Shown here one piece after another: positions 24,935 to 34,554 of a stretch of 64,000 bases of DNA. The DNA comes from Dysgonomonas mossii (GTDB lineage: Bacteria; Bacteroidota; Bacteroidia; Bacteroidales; Dysgonomonadaceae): NCBI RefSeq assembly GCF_004569505.1, contig NZ_SPPK01000001.1, forward strand, positions 806,001 through 870,000, written 5' to 3'. The translations under genes were made by a program, and so were the position numbers. The notes beneath the pieces were generated by a model, which saw nothing but the letters and a program-made list of their open reading frames with translations, was not told where the DNA came from and did not search any database. Every line of letters begins with the position of its first letter. The first letter of the stretch is position 1.

Positions 24935-25798
24935 TTACTTGACCAAACTTAAGATATATTGTCCGTAAGCTGTTTTATCTAGTTTCTGCCCAAGGGCAGC
25001 CAGCTGATCATCATCAATCCACTTGTTGCGCCATGCAATTTCTTCGATACAAGAAACATAGAATCCTTGTCTATTCTGTATTGTTTCTACGTAGTTTCCG
25101 GCCTCTAGTAAGCTATCACAATTTCCTGTATCAAGCCATGCAAAACCACGACCAAACAATTGTACTTCTAACGTTCCTTCTTCCAAGTAGCATTTATTTA
25201 GGTCTGTAATTTCATACTCACCTCTTGCCGATGGTTTTAAAGCTTTGGCTTTCTCTGTTACCGTTTTATCATAAAAATATAATCCCGGTACAGCATAGTT
25301 TGATTTTGGCTTTTCGGGTTTTTCTTCCAGAGATAACACTTTTTTTGACTCATTAAACTCTACAACACCGTATGCACGAGGATCTTTTACGTAGTATCCG
25401 AATATACAGGCGCCGGTTTCGATAGAGGCCGCTTTCTTTAGCATCTGTGAAAAGTTTTGCCCATGAAACATATTATCGCCGAGGATAAGGCAACCCGGCT
25501 CACCATCTAAGAATTTCTCTCCAAGAACAAAAGCCTGTGCAAGCCCGTTCGGAACCTCTTGTATCGCATATTCGAATTTCATGCCGAGTTCTTCCCCTGT
25601 ACCGAGTAGCTCTCTGAACATAGGGAGATCACGAGGTGTAGATATAACCAATATTTCCCGAATACCTGCCAGCATAAGCGTTGATAGCGGATAATAGATC
25701 ATTGGCTTGTCGTACACAGGCATTATCTGTTTCGATATTGCTTTAGAGAGTGGGAAAAGTCGTGTAGCACTTCCTCCGGCAAGAATAATTCCTTTCAT
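24935..25798 (-). CDS. rfbA: Glucose-1-phosphate thymidylyltransferase
   Basis: RfbA (RmlA) makes dTDP-glucose, the first step towards dTDP-L-rhamnose. The nucleotide-binding start '[20 protein letters not shown]' (20 residues) and '[14 protein letters not shown]'-like segment (here '[14 protein letters not shown]') are typical, with '[11 protein letters not shown]' and '[10 protein letters not shown]'. The ATG at 25798 is chosen; a longer frame adds 11 residues that do not match the family. The product is 287 residues. rfbC follows. Confidence 0.95.
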   Translation of the reverse strand: MKGIILAGGSATRLFPLSKAISKQIMPVYDKPMIYYPLSTLMLAGIREILVISTPRDLPMFRELLGTGEELGMKFEYAIQEVPNGLAQAFVLGEKFLDGEPGCLILGDNMFHGQNFSQMLKKAASIETGACIFGYYVKDPRAYGVVEFNESKKVLSLEEKPEKPKSNYAVPGLYFYDKTVTEKAKALKPSARGEYEITDLNKCYLEEGTLEVQLFGRGFAWLDTGNCDSLLEAGNYVETIQNRQGFYVSCIEEIAWRNKWIDDDQLAALGQKLDKTAYGQYILSLVK

Positions 25799-25940
25799 AG
25801 TGTTTATGTTTATATAAATAGCAATACACAAAAATAGTAAATCTAGCGTATGATTCGAGTATATATCGAGAATAGTTTATTGTTGCATGCTCTTTTTGCC
25901 GATGTTGACTATTTACTCAAAATAGAAGTTGAGAATATAT

Positions 25941-25975
25941 AAAAAATAGAGGCACTTTAACGAAATGCCTCCATT
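25941..25975 (-). terminator. Terminator of tkt-rpiB
   Basis: On the minus strand GGAGGCA / TGCCTCT form a stem with an 11-base loop and a following T-run, 23 bases after the rpiB stop. Confidence 0.75.
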
Positions 25976-25997
25976 TATTTTATTTACAATAACCAGA

Positions 25998-26453
25998 TTA
26001 GATGCAAGGGATTTTGTCGATGCGTCTCTGATGTCTTCCTCCTTCGAAAGGAGTATTGAAGAAGGCTTCTACCATTTGAGAAGCTTCCTCAGGAGAAATC
26101 ATTCTTCCCGGTAATGCAAGTACATTTGCATTATTGTGTGCTCTTGCTAATTGAGTTATTTCTACATTCCAGCAAAGCGCGCTACGTACTTTCTTATGCT
26201 TGTTCAATGTCATATTAATGCCATTGCCTGTACCACAAACAGCAACACCAAAATCACATTCGCCATTGTCGATAGCTGTTCCCAATTTATGACCATAGTC
26301 AGAATAATCGGTACTTTCTGTAGAATAAGTTCCATAGTCAATATATTTAACTCCTTGTTCATCAAAGAGGCTGATAATATATTGCTTTATAGAATATCCT
26401 GCATGATCGCTAGCCAATCCTATCGGTTTATCTCCTTGTATCGTAATTGTCAT
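25998..26453 (-). CDS. rpiB: Ribose-5-phosphate isomerase B
   Basis: RpiB interconverts ribulose 5-phosphate and ribose 5-phosphate in the pentose phosphate pathway. The 151-residue protein has 'GLASDHAGYSIKQYI', the catalytic-cysteine loop 'GVAVCGTGNGINMTLNKH', and 'NVLALPGRMIS'. It lies 18 bases after tkt on the same strand, a functional pair in the non-oxidative pentose phosphate branch. Confidence 0.95.
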   Translation of the reverse strand: MTITIQGDKPIGLASDHAGYSIKQYIISLFDEQGVKYIDYGTYSTESTDYSDYGHKLGTAIDNGECDFGVAVCGTGNGINMTLNKHKKVRSALCWNVEITQLARAHNNANVLALPGRMISPEEASQMVEAFFNTPFEGGRHQRRIDKIPCI

Positions 26454-26471
26454 TGTTTTTTGTTTTTTATA

Positions 26472-28499
26472 TTACTTCAGATATTCTTTGACCTGTTTAT
26501 ATACATTATCAGGAGTAAAGCCTAGTTTTTCGTCGAGTACTTTGTAAGGAGCGGAAAACCCGAAAGAGTTCATACCCCAAATTTTACCATTGTCGCCAAC
26601 GAGCCCAAGTAATGTCACGGGTAGCCCGGCAGTCAATCCGAACTTTTTCTTGTCCTGCGGCAATACGGTTTCCTGGTATTCTTTACTTTGTGTGCGGAAT
26701 ACTCCCTCGGATGGAACGGAAACAATACGTGTTTTTATGCCGTCTTCTTTCAGCAGTTTAGCCCCGTCAACGAGTGTCGATACTTCCGATCCGGAAGCCA
26801 GCAGGATGATGTCATAGTTCGCATCTTCCTCCACTATATATGCTCCTTTCTCTGCTTGAAGAGCTTCTGCATATCGGTTTTCTTTTGCCGGCAGGTCGTT
26901 GATGTTCTGACGAGAGAAAATCAGACCGGTAGGGCTTGTTTGATTTTCCATGGCCATTTTCCAAGAAACGGTTGCCTCTGTAACATCCGCCGGACGCAGT
27001 ACCAGCATGGAATTGTGCCCGTTGTGATTTTGCAATTTTTCCAACAGACGAATCTGGGCTTCCTGTTCTACGGGTTCATGTGTCGGTCCGTCTTCCCCTA
27101 CACGGAAAGCATCGTGCGTCCAGATAAACTTAACCGGCAGTTCCATCAGAGCAGCCAGACGTATCGCCGGTTTCATGTAGTCGGAGAAAACAAAGAAGGT
27201 TGCACAAGCCGAAATGATACCGCCATGCAGTGTCATGCCGATACACAGGCAAGCCATTGTCAGTTCCGATACCCCTGCCTGCAGGAATGCTCCTGAGAAG
27301 TCTCCTTTTTTCATGCTGTGGGTATGTTTCAAGAAACCGTCTGTTTTATCCGAGTTGGAAAGGTCGGCAGATGAAACAACCATGTTCTCCACTTGCTTTG
27401 CCAACACACCCAGTACGGTTGCCGATGCCGCGCGAGTCGCCTGATTAGGCTTTTGCTCTATGGCTGCCCAATCGATTGCCGGAGTATAGCCGCTGAACCA
27501 TTTCTGCATTTTTTCGGCAAACTCAGGATTTTGTTTAGCCCAGGCTTGTTTTTCGGCGTGTTTCTTTGCTACTATTTCTTCGAGTTCAGCCTTGCGTTTA
27601 GCATATAGCTCTTTTACCTCCGGGAAAATAACGAACGGATTTGTTGGGTCACCTCCGAGGTTTTCGATTGTTTTCTCGAAAGAAGCTCCGGCAGCACTTA
27701 AGGGTTGTCCGTGAGTCTCAGTCTCATTTTCAAAGCTTGAACCGTCGGCTTTAATGGCACCTTTACCCATGATTGTTTTACCGATAATAAGGGTCGGCTT
27801 TTCTTTTTCAGCTTTAGCTTCTGTAAGAGCGGCACGTATTTCGGAGGCATCATTTCCTTTGATGGTGATCACTCTCCATCCCCATGCCTGATATTTAGCG
27901 GCAACATCTTCTTCTGTTACTTCTTTTGTTTTGGTTGATAACTGTATTCCGTTCGAATCATAGAACATGATCAGGTTGTCAAGTCCCAGATGTCCGGCTG
28001 TACGTCCTGCTCCTTGCGAAATCTCTTCCTGGATACCTCCATCCGAGATGAACGCATATATGGTCTGATCCATACGCTCACCAAAGCGATGTTTTAAGAA
28101 TTTGGCAGCGATTGCGGCTCCTACGGCAAAAGTATGTCCCTGCCCCAGTGGTCCTGATGTATTTTCTATTCCGCGGTTGATGTCTCTCTCAGGGTGTCCT
28201 GGAGTAACGCTTCCCCATTGGCGGAATTGTTGTAAGTCTTCGAGTGTGAATTTTCCAGTCAGGCACAATGTGCTGTAAAGCATGGGTGACATGTGTCCTG
28301 GGTCGAGGAAAAAACGGTCACGACCTTCCCATGTCGGGTTTTGCGGATCGTAAACGAGAAACTCAGTGAATAAAACATTGATGAAGTCGGCTCCCCCCAT
28401 TGCTCCCCCCGGGTGACCTGACTTCGCTTTTTCAACCATTGAAGCCGACAGTATACGAATATTGTCTGCCGAACGGTTAAGTAAATCGATTGATGTCAT
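26472..28499 (-). CDS. tkt: Transketolase
   Basis: Transketolase moves two-carbon units between sugar phosphates with thiamine diphosphate. The 675 residues hold the whole protein: 'KSGHPGGAMGGADFI', the ThDP/metal segment 'YAFISDGGIQEEISQGAGR' with 'YDSNGIQL', the pyrimidine domain 'HDAFRVGEDGPTHEPVEQ', and the C-terminal domain. Its codon use appears richer in G and C than many neighbours. It forms an operon with rpiB. Confidence 0.97.
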   Translation of the reverse strand: MTSIDLLNRSADNIRILSASMVEKAKSGHPGGAMGGADFINVLFTEFLVYDPQNPTWEGRDRFFLDPGHMSPMLYSTLCLTGKFTLEDLQQFRQWGSVTPGHPERDINRGIENTSGPLGQGHTFAVGAAIAAKFLKHRFGERMDQTIYAFISDGGIQEEISQGAGRTAGHLGLDNLIMFYDSNGIQLSTKTKEVTEEDVAAKYQAWGWRVITIKGNDASEIRAALTEAKAEKEKPTLIIGKTIMGKGAIKADGSSFENETETHGQPLSAAGASFEKTIENLGGDPTNPFVIFPEVKELYAKRKAELEEIVAKKHAEKQAWAKQNPEFAEKMQKWFSGYTPAIDWAAIEQKPNQATRAASATVLGVLAKQVENMVVSSADLSNSDKTDGFLKHTHSMKKGDFSGAFLQAGVSELTMACLCIGMTLHGGIISACATFFVFSDYMKPAIRLAALMELPVKFIWTHDAFRVGEDGPTHEPVEQEAQIRLLEKLQNHNGHNSMLVLRPADVTEATVSWKMAMENQTSPTGLIFSRQNINDLPAKENRYAEALQAEKGAYIVEEDANYDIILLASGSEVSTLVDGAKLLKEDGIKTRIVSVPSEGVFRTQSKEYQETVLPQDKKKFGLTAGLPVTLLGLVGDNGKIWGMNSFGFSAPYKVLDEKLGFTPDNVYKQVKEYLK

Positions 28500-28617
28500 A
28501 GTGATATGGTTATTTGTAAATTGATTTCACTTACAAAAGTAATGAAATATACATGTATATTAAAATAAAATAATATTCAAAAAAGACAAATATTGCCTCT
28601 CTGCTTAATTCTTTTTA

Positions 28618-29808
28618 CTAATCAAGGTTTATTGCTAGTCCCCCCATTGATGTCTCTTTATAGAGGCTCGGTAAGTCATGTCCGGTTTGTTGCATCGTAC
28701 GAACAACTTTGTCAAAATTAATAAGGTGTTTTCCATCCGATAACATTGCGAACGAACAAGAATCTAGGGCTCTGGCAGCAGCAAAAGCGTTTCGTTCAAT
28801 ACATGGGACTTGCACCAACCCGCACACGGGGTCGCAAGTGAGTCCCAAATGGTGTTCCAATCCCATTTCGGCAGCATACTCTATTTGCTGAGGTGAGCCT
28901 CCGAATAGTTGACAAGCCGCACCCGCTGCCATTGCGCATGCTACTCCAACTTCTCCCTGACAGCCGACCTCTGCTCCCGATACCGATGCATTTGTCTTCA
29001 CTATATTGCCTATAAGTGCTGCTGTTGCAAGGGCTCTTACTATTTTTTGATCACTGAAATCGTGGTTTATTTTTAGGTGATACAATACCGACGGAAGAGT
29101 TCCGCTTGATCCACATGTAGGTGCCGTAACAATTACATTGCCGCTTGCATTTTCTTCCGACACAGCAAGTGCATAAGAGTATATCAGTGCCCTGCTTTTC
29201 ATTGAGCCTTGATATCCTTTGGCTTTTATGCTATACATCGAGGCTTTTCGTTGCAATCCCAATCCTCCGGGAAGCAATCCTTCTGCGTCGATACCTCTGT
29301 GTATTGCAGCTTCCATTGTTCTCCATACTTCCAGAAGATAATTATATATTTCTTTGCCTTCGGTATCTTCTACATATTCCCAAAATGTTTTGCCTGTTTC
29401 GTGGCACCATTGAAGGATTTGCTTCATTGTATTTTTGTCGTACAATTTTTCCTTATTTACTTTGCTATTTCCATCCGATAGGTCACCTCCGCCAATGCTG
29501 TATACAATCCATTCTTTTACGGGTTGACCTGCTGCTATAGCTTCGAATTTCATACCGTTGGTATGGTATGGCAAAACAATCTCAGGCTGCCATATAATTT
29601 CTGTAGGGTAGGGTAGTAAGGTGTTTGTGATAGCTACATCCGTCATATGACCTTTTCCTGTAGCTGCAAGGCTTCCGTATAATGTAACTCGGAACGATGT
29701 GGCGTCCTTATTTTCTTCTTTAAATATCAAAGCTGCTTTTTGTGGAGCCATTGTATGGCTACTCGACGGGCCATGTCCGATTTTATACAAATTGCGAATC
29801 GATTCCAT
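28618..29808 (-). CDS. L-serine ammonia-lyase (iron-sulfur, single chain)
   Basis: This enzyme deaminates L-serine to pyruvate and ammonia with a [4Fe-4S] cluster. The 396-residue protein combines the beta-domain start ('SIRNLYKIGHGPSSSHTMAP', 20 residues) with the alpha-domain ('VTAPTCGSSGTLPSVL', 'VGCQGEVGVACAMAAGAACQ', and 'GLTCDPVCGLVQVPCIERNA', each 20 residues or fewer). Cluster cysteines are present in these segments. It corresponds to SdaA-type proteins. It is divergent from the MFS gene across about 600 bases. Confidence 0.94.
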   Translation of the reverse strand: MESIRNLYKIGHGPSSSHTMAPQKAALIFKEENKDATSFRVTLYGSLAATGKGHMTDVAITNTLLPYPTEIIWQPEIVLPYHTNGMKFEAIAAGQPVKEWIVYSIGGGDLSDGNSKVNKEKLYDKNTMKQILQWCHETGKTFWEYVEDTEGKEIYNYLLEVWRTMEAAIHRGIDAEGLLPGGLGLQRKASMYSIKAKGYQGSMKSRALIYSYALAVSEENASGNVIVTAPTCGSSGTLPSVLYHLKINHDFSDQKIVRALATAALIGNIVKTNASVSGAEVGCQGEVGVACAMAAGAACQLFGGSPQQIEYAAEMGLEHHLGLTCDPVCGLVQVPCIERNAFAAARALDSCSFAMLSDGKHLINFDKVVRTMQQTGHDLPSLYKETSMGGLAINLD

Positions 29809-30144
29809 AATATTTATTTATAAGCTATAACAATTCTTCTTTTCTACTGTTCAGTTCTTAGTTAGAGCACAAAAATAGCAATATTAAATATTGTTAATCC
29901 TATAAAAGCAGGAATTAAGATATTTTACTATTATTCCTGTTTTTATAAGAATTCTCAAAGAGTAAGTTTTTATGTCATTTGTATATTTTTTTGTTATGAT
30001 TTGCGGTTGGGTTAAAGTTAATGATTTGATAATCTGTTAGTCATTCTTAAGGCGTTTTGGAGTTGGATACAAAAAGACATAAATAAACAGGAACTTGTCA
30101 GCAATATGATATAAAAAGAAATGATATTTTGATCTAAAAATACA

Positions 30145-30156
30145 TGTTGTACAACA
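30145..30156. promoter_or_regulatory. Palindromic operator candidate
   Basis: TGTTGTACAACA is a perfect 12-base palindrome between two divergent genes. It is followed by a T-run on the + strand, so it could also be a weak terminator, but there is no gene upstream that would need one. Confidence 0.35.
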
Positions 30157-30274
30157 CGTTTTTTTATGGATGACAGCTGAAAAGAGATAAGTATTTTTAC
30201 ATCGATTTTATACAATAACAATCTTCACTTAACCTAAACGACCATGAGTTTTTGGATACTAACCATATCCAAAT

Positions 30275-30327
30275 GAGAATCAAAGGGTAATTGAGTTTTG
30301 TTTAGTTTAATTACTCTTTGAATTCTC
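30275..30327 (+). promoter_or_regulatory. Long leader hairpin before the MFS gene
   Basis: GAGAATCAAAGGGTAATT (30275-30292) pairs with AATTACTCTTTGAATTCTC (30309-30327) with small bulges. It starts at the stop codon of a 10-codon reading frame (30244) and lies about 90 bases before the permease ATG. Confidence 0.45.
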
Positions 30328-30419
30328 AGAGTTAAGTGCAGAAGATCGACCTAAAGAAGAATGAAATTTGACTAAAACTATAAAAATAAAACAATCTAAC
30401 TAAATGTAAAAACTTAATC

Positions 30420-31709
30420 ATGAGTAGTACGGAGAAAAAAAATTACTTGTTACCCATCATTGTGATGATCCTGCTTTTCGGGATGGTCTCATTCGTAACA
30501 AATCTAGCAGCGCCGATGGGTGTTGTTTTGAAAAACCAATTTGGAGCTAGTAACGCCGAAGGTATGCTAGGTGTGCTTGCTAACTTTATAGCGTATGCAT
30601 TTATGGGTATTCCTGCTGGTATCTTGTTGAAGAAAATCGGATACAAGAAAACAGCACTTATCGCTATCGTTGTTGGTTTCGTTGGTATTGGTATTCAATA
30701 CTTATCAGGAGGAGCCGGTAGCTTTGCTATATACCTGATTGGTGCATTTGTTGCAGGTTTTTCTATGTGTATGTTAAATACAGTAGTAAACCCTATGTTG
30801 AACACTCTTGGTGGAGGTGGTAACAAAGGTGGTGCATTGATACAAACAGGAGGTACTTTCAACTCATTGTGTGGTACATTGGTTCCTGTTTTAGTGGGTG
30901 TTTTCGTTGCTGACGTGACAAAGGCTAACATTAAAGATGTATACCCTGTTATGTATATTGCTATGGGTGTTTTTGCTTTCGCTTTTATTATTTTGGCATT
31001 GGTTCAGATTCCGGAACCTCATATGGAAGTGAAGAAAGCAATTGACAACGTAAAAGACAAATATAGTGCATTATCTTTCCGTCACTTTGTATTAGGTGCG
31101 ATAGGTATCTTTGTATATGTTGGTGTTGAAGTTGGTATTCCAGGAACATTGAACTTATTCCTTGCGGATAAATCGATTGCAGGGTTGGATGCAACATCAG
31201 CAGGTTTTGTAACGGGTACATATTGGTTCTTGATGCTAATCGGACGTTTCTTCGGAGCTTCTATTGGTGGTAAGGTGTCAAGTAAATCAATGCTTACTGT
31301 TGCAGCAGGTTTAGGTCTTGTATTAGTCTTATTAGCGATTTTCCTTCCTATAACGACGAAAGTGTCAATGCCGGTATTCCAAAGCATTAACGGTAGTCTT
31401 TCATTCGGTATGATGGAAGTGCCTATCAATGCAATGTTCTTGGTATTGTGTGGACTTTGTACTTCTGTAATGTGGGGTGGTATCTTTAATCTTGCAGTAG
31501 AAGGACTAGGTAAATATGTAACAACAGCATCGGGTATATTTATGACATTAGTTTGTGGTGGAGGTATCTTACCACTTCTTCAAAACTTCCTAGCTGATAG
31601 CGTTGGTTATATGGCAAGTTACTGGGTAGTATTTGTTGGATTGGCTTATCTATTATATTATGCTGCTATCGGTAGCAAAAATGTAAACACAAATATTCCT
31701 GTAGAATAA
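30420..31709 (+). CDS. MFS sugar permease (FucP/GluP-like)
   Basis: A 429-residue major-facilitator protein with about 12 membrane segments, resembling the fucose/glucose-galactose:H+ symporter group. Typical features are 'FGMVSFVTNLAAPMGVVLKN' (TM1 region, 20 residues), 'GIPAGILLKKIGYKKTALI' between TM2 and TM3, and 'NTVVNPMLNTLGG' in TM4. The sugar cannot be deduced. Its long leader carries a hairpin, so it may be regulated after initiation. A terminator follows at 31735. Confidence 0.88.
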   Translation: MSSTEKKNYLLPIIVMILLFGMVSFVTNLAAPMGVVLKNQFGASNAEGMLGVLANFIAYAFMGIPAGILLKKIGYKKTALIAIVVGFVGIGIQYLSGGAGSFAIYLIGAFVAGFSMCMLNTVVNPMLNTLGGGGNKGGALIQTGGTFNSLCGTLVPVLVGVFVADVTKANIKDVYPVMYIAMGVFAFAFIILALVQIPEPHMEVKKAIDNVKDKYSALSFRHFVLGAIGIFVYVGVEVGIPGTLNLFLADKSIAGLDATSAGFVTGTYWFLMLIGRFFGASIGGKVSSKSMLTVAAGLGLVLVLLAIFLPITTKVSMPVFQSINGSLSFGMMEVPINAMFLVLCGLCTSVMWGGIFNLAVEGLGKYVTTASGIFMTLVCGGGILPLLQNFLADSVGYMASYWVVFVGLAYLLYYAAIGSKNVNTNIPVE

Positions 31710-31734
31710 TAATACTGGATATAAAATATATTAT

Positions 31735-31766
31735 AAAAGCCTGCTGAATCTTTTAGCAGGCTTTTA
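31735..31766 (+). terminator. Rho-independent terminator of the MFS gene
   Basis: 11-base stem AAAAGCCTGCT / AGCAGGCTTTT with a 9-base loop, then a short T-rich tail. Confidence 0.8.
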
Positions 31767-31937
31767 TGTTTTTATTCTTATAAATAATTATCTTATAATA
31801 ATACGGATTGCTTCTTATACCAATTCATAAGGAGCTGTATTCAACGTATTATTTTTATTCAGCTAAACTTATGATTCATTTTTTATTTAATCGCTTTATA
31901 TTTTATATTTGTATTGTTAAAATTGAGATCGTATAAT

Positions 31938-31992
31938 AGAAAGGTGACAAATAAAAATGAGTAGAAAGGTGTTACTTTTGTTACTTTTTAAC
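31938..31992 (+). promoter_or_regulatory. GTYAC element before tex
   Basis: AAAGGTGACAAATAAAAAT followed by GTTACTTTTGTTACTTTTT is closely similar to the region at 7551-7600 before the AlkD-like gene. TACTTTTG (31973-31980) inside it fits a -7 promoter motif. Confidence 0.5.
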
Positions 31993-32032
31993 AAAAAGCA
32001 GAAGAATAAAGCATATTGAAATAAAGAAAACT

Positions 32033-34159
32033 ATGTCAATTAAAAGTATAATTGCTTCGACCTTAAATATTAAGGAGTCTCAGGTATCGAAAACTGTAGA
32101 TTTACTCGAATCGGGTGCTACAATTCCTTTCATCAGTCGTTATCGTAAGGAGGTAACCGGAGGTCTTGACGAAGTTCAGATAACTGCAATAAAAGAGCAG
32201 AATGATAAACTAAATGAGCTCGTAAAACGTAGGGAAACAATCCTAAAGTCGATAGAAGAGCAGGAAAAGTTAACACCTGAACTGAAAAATCGCATAGAGA
32301 ATTGTTGGAACTCATCGGAGCTTGAAGATATTTATTTGCCATATAAGCCAAAACGCCAAACACGAGCTGAAATAGCAAGGAAGAAGGGTTTGGAACCTTT
32401 AGCTAATATTATTATGCTTCAGCAAAGGATTGACGTGCAATCTAAGGCTCAGGCTTTTGTTAAAGGGGATGTCAAGGATGTAAAAGAAGCTATTGCTGGA
32501 GCATGTGATATAATTGCCGAACAGATAAATGAGGATGAATATGCCCGTAATTCTATTCGCAACCTTTTTCAGCGTGAGGCGGTTTTAACATCAAAAGTTG
32601 TAAAAGGAAAAGAAGAAGAAGGGGATAAATATCGAGATTATTTCGATTTTTCAGAAAAACTGAATAAAGTTCCTTCTCATAGAATATTGGCTATACGCAG
32701 AGGTGAATCGGAAGGTTTTCTCAGGGTAAATATTGCACCCGACGAGGATGCCGCCTTAGAAAGGTTAGACAAACGTTTTCTGAAAGGAGATAACGATAAC
32801 GAAGCAACGAACTATGTTGCTGACGCAATCGAAGATGGTTATAAACGCCTCTTGAAGCCTTCCATCGAAACAGAATTTGGTGCCTTGTCGAAAGAGAAAG
32901 CAGATGAAGACTCGATACATGTATTTACCGAAAATCTGCGCCAATTACTGCTTGCTGCTCCACTAGGAGAAAAGAGAGTATTGGGTATCGATCCCGGGTA
33001 TCGTACAGGCTGCAAACTAGTGTGTCTTGATGCCGAGGGAAATTTGCTTCACAATGAAACTATATATCCACATCCTCCTCAGAAAGAAATGTCTAAAGCA
33101 GGGAGTAAGGTGGTGAAATTAGTAACGACTTATAATATAGATGCTATTGCCATAGGAAACGGAACAGCAAGCCGTGAGACAGAGCACTTTATTACAAATC
33201 TTCGCTATGAGAAAGAAGTTCAGGTATTTGTAGTCAGTGAGAACGGAGCATCTATTTATTCTGCGTCAAAGGTTGCGAGAGAAGAATTTCCAGACTATGA
33301 TGTTACGGTAAGAGGGGCAGTGTCGATTGGTCGCCGATTGATGGACCCATTGGCCGAACTTGTAAAAATAGACCCGAAGTCGATTGGAGTAGGTCAATAT
33401 CAACATGATGTGGATCAAACTAAGTTGAAAAAATCATTGGATCTTACCGTAGAAAGTTGTGTAAACCTTGTTGGAGTAAACGTTAATACTGCTAGTAAGC
33501 ATCTTTTGACTTATGTTTCCGGTTTGGGGCCTGCTTTGGCTCAAAATATTGTAGACTATCGTGCTTCTAATGGAGCGTTCCGCTCTCGTAAAGAACTGAT
33601 GAAAGTGCCTCGTATGGGTGAAAAGGCTTTTGAGCAGTGTGCCGGATTTTTGAGAATAGCGGGAGCAGAAAACCCTTTAGATAATTCTGCCGTGCATCCT
33701 GAAAGCTACCATGTAGTAGAGAATATGGCTAAGGATCTTAAGTGTACGGTAAAAGATTTGATCGATAATAAGGACTTGAAAAAGTCTCTTAAGCTTGAAA
33801 AATATGTATCGGATAAAGTTGGTTTACCGACTTTAAATGATATAATAGACGAACTGGATAAGCCCGGACGTGATCCTCGTAAGGGTATTAAGGTTTTTGA
33901 GTTTGATCCGAATATAAAAACGATAGAGGATCTCAGAGAGGGGATGACATTACCGGGTATTGTGACTAATATTACAAACTTCGGGTGCTTTGTGGATGTG
34001 GGTATAAAAGAAAATGGTTTGGTTCATGTCTCAGAACTGGCTGACCGCTTTGTTTCCGATCCGACAGAGGTTGTTTCGTTACATCAACATGTGGAAGTCA
34101 GGGTATTGTCTGTTGACACATCTCGAAAAAGAGTGCAACTATCAATGAAAACGGCATAA
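32033..34159 (+). CDS. tex: RNA-binding transcription accessory protein Tex
   Basis: Tex is a conserved cytoplasmic nucleic-acid-binding protein linked to transcription. The 708 residues show the N-terminal helix-turn-helix part ('ATIPFISRYRKEVTGGLDEV', 20 residues), the YqgF/RuvC-like domain ('VLGIDPGYRTGCKLVCLD'), helix-hairpin-helix region ('GLGPALAQNIVDYRASNGAF', 20 residues; 'KVPRMGEKAFEQCAGFLRI') and a C-terminal S1 domain ('GIVTNITNFGCFVDVGIKEN', 20 residues). It stands alone behind the GTYAC element. Confidence 0.95.
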   Translation: MSIKSIIASTLNIKESQVSKTVDLLESGATIPFISRYRKEVTGGLDEVQITAIKEQNDKLNELVKRRETILKSIEEQEKLTPELKNRIENCWNSSELEDIYLPYKPKRQTRAEIARKKGLEPLANIIMLQQRIDVQSKAQAFVKGDVKDVKEAIAGACDIIAEQINEDEYARNSIRNLFQREAVLTSKVVKGKEEEGDKYRDYFDFSEKLNKVPSHRILAIRRGESEGFLRVNIAPDEDAALERLDKRFLKGDNDNEATNYVADAIEDGYKRLLKPSIETEFGALSKEKADEDSIHVFTENLRQLLLAAPLGEKRVLGIDPGYRTGCKLVCLDAEGNLLHNETIYPHPPQKEMSKAGSKVVKLVTTYNIDAIAIGNGTASRETEHFITNLRYEKEVQVFVVSENGASIYSASKVAREEFPDYDVTVRGAVSIGRRLMDPLAELVKIDPKSIGVGQYQHDVDQTKLKKSLDLTVESCVNLVGVNVNTASKHLLTYVSGLGPALAQNIVDYRASNGAFRSRKELMKVPRMGEKAFEQCAGFLRIAGAENPLDNSAVHPESYHVVENMAKDLKCTVKDLIDNKDLKKSLKLEKYVSDKVGLPTLNDIIDELDKPGRDPRKGIKVFEFDPNIKTIEDLREGMTLPGIVTNITNFGCFVDVGIKENGLVHVSELADRFVSDPTEVVSLHQHVEVRVLSVDTSRKRVQLSMKTA

Positions 34160-34231
34160 AATAACAAGAAAATTATGTTTTTAAGCCTATTTTTAAACTC
34201 TGGTTCGTTATAATTGTTATTAAAATCAGAT

Positions 34232-34239
34232 TATCTTTG
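34232..34239 (+). promoter_or_regulatory. -7 promoter element before the Hc1 gene
   Basis: TATCTTTG fits TAnnTTTG and is 26 bases before the ATG at 34266. A TTG at 34214-34216 is nearer than the usual spacing. Confidence 0.5.
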
Positions 34240-34265
34240 TCTGAACTTTTTAAATAGAAAAACAA

Positions 34266-34439
34266 ATGAAAAATTTAGTAGAAAAATTAAATCAAGATTT
34301 TGCCGCATTCTCTAAAGACGCAGCTTCACAAATCGAAAACGGTAATAAAGCAGCTGGCCAACGTGCTAGAAAAATTTCACTTGACATAGAAAAAGCTCTA
34401 AAAGAGTTTCGTAAACAGTCAATTGAAGCAGCTAAATAA
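34266..34439 (+). CDS. Histone H1-like protein (Hc1 family)
   Basis: A 57-residue Lys/Ala-rich helical protein ('MKNLVEKLNQDFAAFSKDAA', then 'GNKAAGQRARKISLDIEKAL') typical of the small Bacteroidetes Hc1 histone H1-like proteins, which bind and condense DNA. The gene has its own promoter motif and a clear terminator at 34463-34497, a compact single-gene unit that suggests strong expression. Confidence 0.88.
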   Translation: MKNLVEKLNQDFAAFSKDAASQIENGNKAAGQRARKISLDIEKALKEFRKQSIEAAK

Positions 34440-34462
34440 AAGCATAATGCAATATTGCACGG

Positions 34463-34497
34463 AGGCTGTCTCATATTAGATTTGAGATGGCCTTTTT
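34463..34497 (+). terminator. Rho-independent terminator of the Hc1 gene
   Basis: AGGCTGTCTCA / TGAGATGGCCT form an 11-base stem with G-U pairs, followed by TTTTT. Confidence 0.8.
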
Positions 34498-34554
34498 AAT
34501 TTATTAGCTTTAGATGTTAATTATATTATTGCTCCTATAATTAAGGGTTAGATT

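Larger units (their letters stand above)
29809..30419. other. 611-base divergent region with palindrome, mini-ORF and hairpin
   Basis: No standard gene is supported. It contains the palindrome TGTTGTACAACA (30145-30156), a 10-codon reading frame at 30244-30276, and a long hairpin at 30275-30327 upstream of the sugar permease. The minus-strand frame 30018-30221 lacks any family signal and was not called. Confidence 0.5.

Noticed and set aside
26590..27608. Several + strand frames inside transketolase
   Set aside because: They are antisense to well-conserved tkt motifs.
30018..30221. 67-codon minus-strand frame in the divergent region
   Set aside because: Low-complexity hydrophobic frame without homology, start signal or operon context.
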